Source: Bimuria novae-zelandiae CBS 107.79
Taxonomy: Eukaryota; Ascomycota; Dothideomycetes; Pleosporales; Didymosphaeriaceae
Assembly (NCBI GenBank): GCA_010015655.1
Contig: ML976666.1
Location: 284,038 to 348,037 of the forward strand
Direction of reading: 5' to 3'
DNA length: 64,000 bases
Shown here: one piece after another, positions 57,101 to 64,000 of the stretch
Position numbering within the stretch: position 1 is the first letter of the stretch
How the letters are laid out: each line of letters starts with the position of its first letter
Notes under the pieces: model-generated
Database searches by the model: none
What the model was told of the DNA's origin: nothing
The model's input: the letters and a program-made list of their open reading frames with translations, nothing else
Program-made: the position numbers and the translations under genes

Positions 57101-60100
57101 ATTTGAGCTTTCTGCTCTGGCTGGTGAACCAAGTAATGTCCTGCTTCTACTAGAAGATCCTGTAAGCGTGCCCGTCTTATTTCTGCGAGAGGAACGAATG
57201 CTGCTGGCAAATGAACCCCTTGACGACGAACCGGGCGAGCGAGTCCGCAACGAGCGCCCGCGGAAGGAAGCGGAGCCTGACGAGTATCCGGAAGAGGAGT
57301 ATGAGCCTCCCGACCCACAGGGCCGGTTCAAGAAGATCGGTTGAGGTATCTCGGGAAACTGCATAGCCGGTGGTCGAACCTCCGGCAAGATGCGCTGTTG
57401 AGATATCTCATGTCCCGTAAACATGAACTGCGCACGGTTGGTTCGCAGGTCATGTTCTAGAATGTGGTTCTGCTGATACTGACGCTCTTCGGTGAAATTA
57501 ATCTTGCGGTTGAACATGGTGAAGGACACGGTTGTTTCGAGATAAGCTTGTGCTTTGACATGCTGTGCGTCTCTGTTCCTGGTCCCGTATCGCAATGCGG
57601 CTCGCTCATCTATAGCTTGCACGGTAAGATTCGGGACCCATGCATTAAGATGGCGCGAAAATGTGCCACTGGCAAGGTCGTTGAAGTCCAGTTTAACTGG
57701 TCCGGTGCTGACAAGAACGACCTCTTTGTCGACGTGAAACCACACATGTGTATCATGTGTCCGCAAGCGAAGGAAAGTCGAATCATGTATGATTGCTGGA
57801 TCGGTGATCGGTATCGTGTTTTCGTCGTCATCGAGGCTGAACACGAAACACTTGATTGAGGTAGCAGTCTTGGCCAGAAAATGAGCAGTACATTCACCGG
57901 AAACTGCTCCGATATCGAAATCCCAGTTGCACACATATGTTGGCTCGGTAGGTGGAAGTCCAAAAAGCCGATGGCCGGCAATAATGACTGAGTCAATGAA
58001 AACCTCGGTCTGGCCACCAGCGTCATGTGCTAGACCTGGGCTCGACGCGGCACCACCAACTGATAAACTGATCGGGCTGAAGTTCACCATAAGGTCCATG
58101 TAGTAGTTCGTGAATCTCAAATCGGCGTGTGCAAAAGGCAGTTCTGCTCGAAGGCCATTGTCCGCTGAGTAGAGATTGGCAGGCAACAACAGGGTCGCAT
58201 TGTCAACTGAGATGGAGAGGATGACGTCGAGGTCGTTCGATACCTTTGTTGGCTGACTGTCGGAAGTTGCCGCATCCACAGCTAGAGAATGATTATGCAG
58301 GCCTTGAAATTCTTCTAGAGTCTTGAAATGAAGATCATCCCCGAAGTAGTTCTCTTTGATCTTCATGAAGTGGTGGATGAGCCAACCATAAAGCTCCAAG
58401 TACAACTTGTCTCCGCGAATGTCCATGAAAAGTCTGTCAGTGTGCATTGCAGAAGTTTCGGTCATGTACGAGTGGCTCCCTTTCAAAGTTAGACCTCCTA
58501 ATTGTGCGACGTTGGTAGAGCGCAGCCAAGTTTTTAACGTGTTCTTGGACGGCATAGACACCTCTAGGCCCAGATGCTGGCCTCGCACGTCGAATTGTAT
58601 CTCGTTCTCCGACGGTCTGAATTTGTCCAACGGTATAGTGACGTCTCCGTGTAGACGTTGACCATAGAGGATGATGAAGTTATTCTCATCAAGTTCCGAC
58701 GGGTTGTTGATGATGTTGGAGTCGTTCGTGTTCAGATAGAGTTTGAAGTCACTGAAGTCAACTTTCAGCAAGTATTGAAATGGAACGAATGTGAAATAGT
58801 TGGAAGGTGGGCCGGAACCCCAGTCAGCAACTAGATCCGTCAGCAGAAATAGATGGTCCCTCAGCAGGAAGAGCTCAAGATCCCGACATGAAATATTGAA
58901 CGTCCATTTCCTTAGGCTGTTCCAGCTGACGGGGTTAGATAAATCGGAGTCCAACCCAATCGCACCTGACCGCCATAGAAGTCCGTGGTTGACACTGGAC
59001 GATATCTCAGTGCTGGCAATATCAACGTCTAGTTTGTTGTTGAAGCCTTTCTGTGACGCGACCATGTCCATTACATAGTTGATTGTAGAATTGCCCGAAA
59101 CCTTCACGTCGATCCATGCAAACGGGCGCATATTCTGTCCAGAAGCGTTGGGGTCTCGTTGTTTCGTCCGCATATATTTTCTCCGCGACCGTACTCGCCC
59201 CTTCGTCTTACCTGAAGGATTCTTATCTTGACCTCCTAGTGTTTTGGCTTTGCCTTTCCACCTCCAATCCTTTGATGGCTCACGTATCGGTATACGTAGG
59301 ACGGTATCGTCCTCAATACTCAGGTACAGTTTGAATACTGTAAGCACCCTGGTGTCGCCTGGCAGGAGAGGAGTAGCTGGTTCTGCATCAACGTGTGCGC
59401 CTGGAAAGAAGATTGATTGGAAAATGCCTCGGTGTCGATCGGTCCATGGCCCGTAGTTGATAACGCCTCCATACACTTGTATGTCAACTCCGTATTCAGG
59501 CGGAACACTACCATTGATATCCCCACTTGAGGAAGGCTCGGTGTACATGCTGTTCTCTAGGAGCGTGGTGACACGGCCTGGAACGTCCCAATAGAAGCTC
59601 ACGTTCACGCAAGGACAGTCCGCAATAAGAGAGGTCTTGGCATACTCGACGCCGTCCCATTCTCCGTGTCCATCGGTCTGACTGTCATCCATATAACGGG
59701 AAAGGCCCTTCCATCGCTCTTGCCCTGGAAAGTGCCACTGAGGGGCAAACATGCTCGTCCTTCTGCCCGAACCAGTGTTGCCTCCGTGATGTGTATGAAT
59801 AGAGTCGCTGGACTTGGAAAAGAGCCTAGGGAATCGAGGAAGACGAAATCCTCGCTGCTTGCGTTTTTCTTCAATTTTTTCTTGCTCTGCAACGCCTTGC
59901 TGTTCTTCCTGCTTCAAGCGCGCCGCAGCGTCGAGTTGGGCAGTCTTGTAGTCGGGATTGGGTTTCATGTGTACGACCGGATGGGTCACTTGGAAGTTGA
60001 ATACTTGCTGGTAGACATCCAGCGGACCACTTGGTGAAGCGTCGAAAGTGCCGGTAGCTTTCTCGAATTGCGCAGTGATGACGGACATGGTGTGCTCATT

Positions 60101-60933
60101 CCCAATTACGACGGCACCTTTATTGCATTCTACGTAGACAGGAAGGATTTTCAAGAAGGCGGGTAGGCCGTCTTTTTTATCGTCGCTGGTAGTATCAGCA
60201 CCAGGCGAAACCCCTCCTTCCTTATCAGGCGATTTCCGCAGCTTGTTGCTTTGCTGTCTTTGATCCTCGGACATCTCTGTCGACGTTCTGAATAACGCAT
60301 CGTTCCCTTTGCGGGTATTTTCCTTGTCTACCGGCACATCTTCGCCGGTACCTTCCGCGTTCGCTTTACGTCGGATAGCGTCCACAATTCCATCGTAGGC
60401 TGGGGTGCGGTTGTACATGAAAGCTTCCACTCCCGATATTTTGACGGAGATGCGACAGGGAAGCCGTTTCTGCGTACTTTTGCCTCCCTTTTCAGCTTTG
60501 TCCAGGTTTCTACTCCGACTCGGTAAAGGGGCACTGCTGGATGCTTCATCACTCGCGGGCGTGTCCAATGGCGCAGGACGCTCGGATGAGAAGACGTCAG
60601 CGTCTCGTACGCGCCGCAGCCAGTAGTTCCAGGTGATGTATCCATGGTGGACGAGGATGGTCTCATTGTGACCGTGATAGCGAATATCCTTGAAGAAGAT
60701 GCGGCCGCCGAGGAGTGAGATCTGAAGGGCCTGGATATCGATATAGGTGCGGTATGCGCGCCATGTGTAGGCTCGAATAGCGTAGGATACGAGGGTCGCA
60801 AACAGGCGATTGAAGTAGAAGAGAAAGAAGATAGTCCTGCGGCCTGTTAGCGGGGCAGTGCACAGAAGGGAAGAAGTGTCTACAGTATACTGCATATCAT
60901 GAGCTCAACGAGATACACCCTGAGGTCGTACAT
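51167..60933 (-). CDS. CSF1: CSF1, bridge-like lipid-transfer protein, 2 exons
   Basis: Model complement(join(51167..60836, 60884..60933)), 3239 aa. The 47-nt intron (GTAGAC, GCTAAC, CGCAG) adds the 16-codon first exon MYDLRVYLVELMICSI, so that the N-terminal membrane anchor reads ICSILTIFFLFYFNRLFATL. The following segment (IQALQISLLGGRIFFK, GHNETILVHHGYITW) is the signature N-terminus of Csf1. Csf1 belongs with BLTP1/Tweek in the repeating beta-groove family, which bridges membranes and moves phospholipids from the ER. In yeast it is needed for growth at low temperature and for lipid supply to GPI-anchor synthesis. Length fits the family. Gene orientation is divergent from the HFL1-like gene with 525 bp between starts. 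Confidence 0.94.
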
Positions 60934-61458
60934 GTTAGCATGGTCTCAGGGAATTCGAAGGTACCGCGCACCAATTGAAGCCTTGTTGCGGGTTTAGAGG
61001 CTCTGGCACAATCGCGCCTGCCATTCTTGCGTTGTACACCCAGTGAAGGCAAACGGAAGGTGCGACTCGACTTCCTCCTCATCGTGGCTGGCAACCGCAC
61101 ATGCTGTCGCCGCTTTGGTCGCGCAATAAATAAAACTGCGCCCAAATTGGCGACAACTGGTCTCGTTAGAACGGAGCCCGTGAACGGGTGACGGTTGTGA
61201 TGAAAGGCGCATCCCTCCGCGAGGTCCTGCAGGCGGTCGCGAACCGCATCCATGTCGCTAATGACGCGTGCGGGCCCGAGCTCCCCTCCGAATTGCGAGG
61301 ACCTGAGAGCACCGCCAAACTTGGGTACAAGACCACCGAGCTGGTGCCTGAACATATCGCAATGCTCCGCGACGGCTGCTGAGTCTGCCCACTATATCGG
61401 GCCCAAGAGACCAATCTATACCCTCTGCACGCCTCTCTGCACCTGCGGCGCCACCACC
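60934..61458. promoter_or_regulatory. Divergent promoter of CSF1 and the HFL1-like gene
   Basis: 525 bp between two opposite start codons. No other gene is seen. Both leaders must lie here. Confidence 0.55.
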
Positions 61459-63662
61459 ATGTCAACAGGCACCCTTCTACGACGGTTTGCGTCCGATACC
61501 GACCCTCGAGGCACCGGCGACCGCTTTGCAAAGGCCGTCCTGATCGTCGCGGGCGTAGCAGCACTCGTTGCCAGTCTCGTTACATTCGTGTTAGTATTTC
61601 CGTCCATGCAGGCCGCCGCGATCACTGACGTAGAGGCAGAGCTGTATGGCTACAAACGTGCGTATACTCCTCCTACCTTGTTCAAGTTTCGTATTACTGA
61701 TACCGCATTAGAAAGAATTATAGGAAACCGCTTCTCCAACGCTATGTCGTCCGCATTCTGCTTATGGTACCGATCTATGCGGCCTGTTCGTGGGCGAGCT
61801 TGGTGTCCATCAAGGCATCTCGCTGGATCGAGCCACTTCGAGACGTATACGAGGCCTTCACAATCTACACGTTTTTTCAGCTGCTCATCAATTTCATCGG
61901 CGGGGAGCGTGCCCTCATTATTCTCATGACTGGCCGTGCGCCCGTAAAGCATCTTTGGCCGCTGGATCTCGTACTGCCCAAAGTCGACATCTCGGACCCG
62001 CACACCTTTCTCATGATTAAGCGCGGGATCCTGCAGTACACCTGGGTCAAGCCCATATTGTCCGTCGCCGCAATTGTCATGAAAGCTTTGAACGTATACA
62101 AGGAAGGCTACATCGGTGTGAGGTCTGGTTACTTGTGGAGTGGCATCATCTACAACGTCAGCATCACCATAAGTCTCTACGCACTCGCCATGTTCTGGGT
62201 GTGCATGTCACAAGACTTGAAGCCTTTTCGGCCTATGCCAAAATTCCTGTGCATCAAGGGCATCATTTTCGCCTCGTACTGGCAGGGATTCTTCCTGTCT
62301 ATCCTCGTTTGGCTGGGTGCTATCCCCGATACTGTCCCGGGATACAGCGCTGACAACCTTGCGGCTGCCATTCAGGATGCTCTCATCTGCTTCGAGATGC
62401 CCCTCTTCTCCCTGGCGCATTGGTACGCTTTCTCCTGGCACGATTATGCTGATGATACCATCTCGTCTGCGCGCTTGCCTGTCAAGTACGCCTTGCGCGA
62501 TGCTTTTGGTCCCCGCGATCTGATCGAGGATACCAAGGATACCTTTGGTGGCAAGAATTACGAGTACCGCTACTTTGACGCCCACGACAACGTTCTGGCA
62601 CACGAAGAATCGTCTTCGCGCGCCGCACGCATGCGAGAAGGTATGAGGTACGAACGCAATGGCAAAGGCAAATACTGGATACCGAAGCCGGGTCACGCTG
62701 AACACGAGCCGTTGCTTGCCAAGGTCACGTCTAGTAGGGCGAGAACCATGAGCCCAGGTGCTTCCCATGCGCTTAACACGTCCAAGTACGGCGCAACGGA
62801 AGAAGATGCGGAACCAGAGCTGGATCCCGGAGACGAACGGTTGTTCGAAAGTGCGCGATCCTTGGAGTTCGGTGATTGGAACGTAAGTTTGGTAAACCAT
62901 TACAGCTTCATCTAGCTAATTGTGGTGCAGTACCCTGTCATTGAGGCTCACAGACCGAATCGTGAAAGTCAACTTTATGCGCAGCCACCAGTCCTGACGG
63001 GCGCAACAAATCGGCATCTAATGCAACCCACCGAAGTTAACAAGAAGCGACGAAAGAGCAAGATAAAGGAAATCCAGGACTCAGCGGACAAAGGCAAGCA
63101 TCGCAGCGACTCAAGCAGTGGAGAGCCATCCAGTTCAAAGCCTCATAAGGGTATAGTAGGGACGCTTCTCAGACAGGAGTCATCGTCCTCATCCAGGTCT
63201 GGAAAGTCGGACAAGAGTCAGCTTGTCGACCTTGTGGTCGAGGACACTAATGCAGAAGAGGTCGAGCGTGTCAGAGCTCGAAAAGAAGGAGGCCCTGGTT
63301 GGAATGAGGTTGAGCAGAAGCACTTTGTGTAAGCATTTTGAAACAGTCGTCTGTCATTCATCAGCTTACGTTACCCCAGGCACACGTACCCTGAGGAAGG
63401 TCAGGAGGAAGTAGTCCGGGAAGGTTTTAATCCAGATCAACCTTCGCCGCATGACCCAGAAGGCGTGCACAATCTTAACTACCCTTTCACCACGGAGGAG
63501 GGCAAAAACGAAGACGAAACTGGGAAGCTCGATCCGCCCGTTTCGGAAGAGGCGAGTCGTTGGGAGACGCGCGATTACAACAACGACGATGGTGACAAGC
63601 GCGATAAAAGCCCACAGTACGGTAGCTTCAGAGACGAGCACAACGCGTGGAACGACTCGTAG
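61459..63662 (+). CDS. HFL1: HFL1/TMEM184-family (Ost-alpha/DUF300) vacuolar membrane protein, 5 exons
   Basis: Model join(61459..61589, 61640..61657, 61712..62882, 62931..63328, 63380..63662), 666 aa. Exon 2 is only 18 nt and supplies part of AVWLQT, joining to KNYRKPLLQRYVVRIL, the family hallmark. Introns of 50, 54, 48 and 51 nt carry good branch sites and acceptors, and the total is divisible by three. The first 290 residues contain about seven membrane segments of the Solute_trans_a domain (PF03619), including GYLWSGIIYNVSITISLYAL and DALICFEMPLFSLAHWYAF. The remaining half is a charged cytosolic tail. Yeast and fission yeast Hfl1 sits in the vacuole membrane and binds Atg8 for vacuolar functions (literature). 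Transport activity here is unproven. Confidence 0.92.
61640..61657 (+). other. 18-nt micro-exon of the HFL1-like gene
   Basis: The exon AGCTGTATGGCTACAAAC is flanked by acceptor AGGCAG and donor GTGCGT. It contributes codons for V-A-V-W-L-Q-T across its two junctions and restores the family motif WLQ-x-KNYRKP. No other splice choice around it gave this motif. Confidence 0.85.
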
Positions 63663-64000
63663 GCTTGCCTTGACGGCTGACGAGGCGTGCCACTGTTGAT
63701 CCGCACTGCGCCATGTCAAGAGGATGCTGAGCGTTCCGAAACGTTTCCACCCTCAAACCAGCAAAACCTTCCCGTCCATGCAATTTTGTTTTCTGACCCG
63801 TAAATGTTCTATACCCTAGGTGTGCATATTGGGGTTTTTTTGCGAATTTTCTTCCCTTGGCCGTTATCTGATAGGTATACATGGATGGGACCGGGGTTGT
63901 TAGCGTATCCCCCGCATGGCCAATATCGCCCGTACACGGGCCACATAGAAATGACCAATCAGGAGAGCTGCCAAGTGAACACCAAATTTGTATCGTGGTG
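63663..64000. other. 3' flank of the HFL1-like gene
   Basis: No further gene is visible in these 338 bases. A short T-run lies near 63835-63841. Confidence 0.4.

Overview
The window is nuclear DNA of a filamentous ascomycete (Pezizomycotina). Protein-level resemblance suggests Dothideomycetes, but that is inference. Support comes from short introns (47-58 nt, occasionally up to 129) with GTRAGT-like donors and CTAAC/CTGAC branch sites, a Zn2Cys6 regulator, a NACHT-WD40 STAND receptor, a Medusa-type developmental regulator, and a divergent pair of myosin-motor chitin synthases. No prokaryotic, viral or intact transposon features were seen. All gene models were built by hand from reading frames and splice signals, and most spliced models were checked for total length divisible by three.

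Layout. 1-3150: a NACHT/WD40 NOD-like receptor with near-identical 126-bp WD repeats and a substituted Walker A. 3160-4470: AT-rich, RIP-like sequence. 4477-8369: two diverged RING-finger paralogs with interrupted frames. 9210-9677: a three-exon small secreted cysteine-rich protein with a beta/gamma-crystallin-like C-terminus. 11545-13168: a Zn2Cys6 transcription factor. 14586-17913 (-): translation initiation factor eIF5B. 18735-24398 (-) and 26299-31690 (+): class V (csmA-like) and class VII (csmB-like) chitin synthases, head to head across 1.9 kb. 32144-33431: END3, the EH-domain endocytic protein. 33432-38244: gene-poor sequence with a 426-bp imperfect tandem duplication and a decayed gene. 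38245-40872 (-): a tandem family with a compact Cys/Trp/His module that I cannot name, in two ORFs plus one stop-interrupted copy. 43139-45551 (-): a Medusa-type regulator. 45552-51166: a 5.6-kb stretch with microsatellites. 51167-60933 (-): CSF1, a giant bridge-like lipid-transfer protein. 61459-63662 (+): an HFL1/TMEM184-family membrane protein with an 18-nt micro-exon.

How the genes relate. Several housekeeping genes serve the cell surface and membrane traffic: the two chitin synthases, END3 (endocytosis), CSF1 (lipid transport) and HFL1 (vacuole membrane). eIF5B serves translation and Medusa serves development. The accessory left end and the 33-41 kb section hold fast-evolving material: the STAND receptor, the secreted protein, the RING paralogs and the unnamed tandem family. 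Disrupted frames are concentrated there, and most of the in-frame stops are TAG codons, as C-to-T or G-to-A changes would produce. The best candidate for something undescribed is the 38.2-40.9 kb tandem family.
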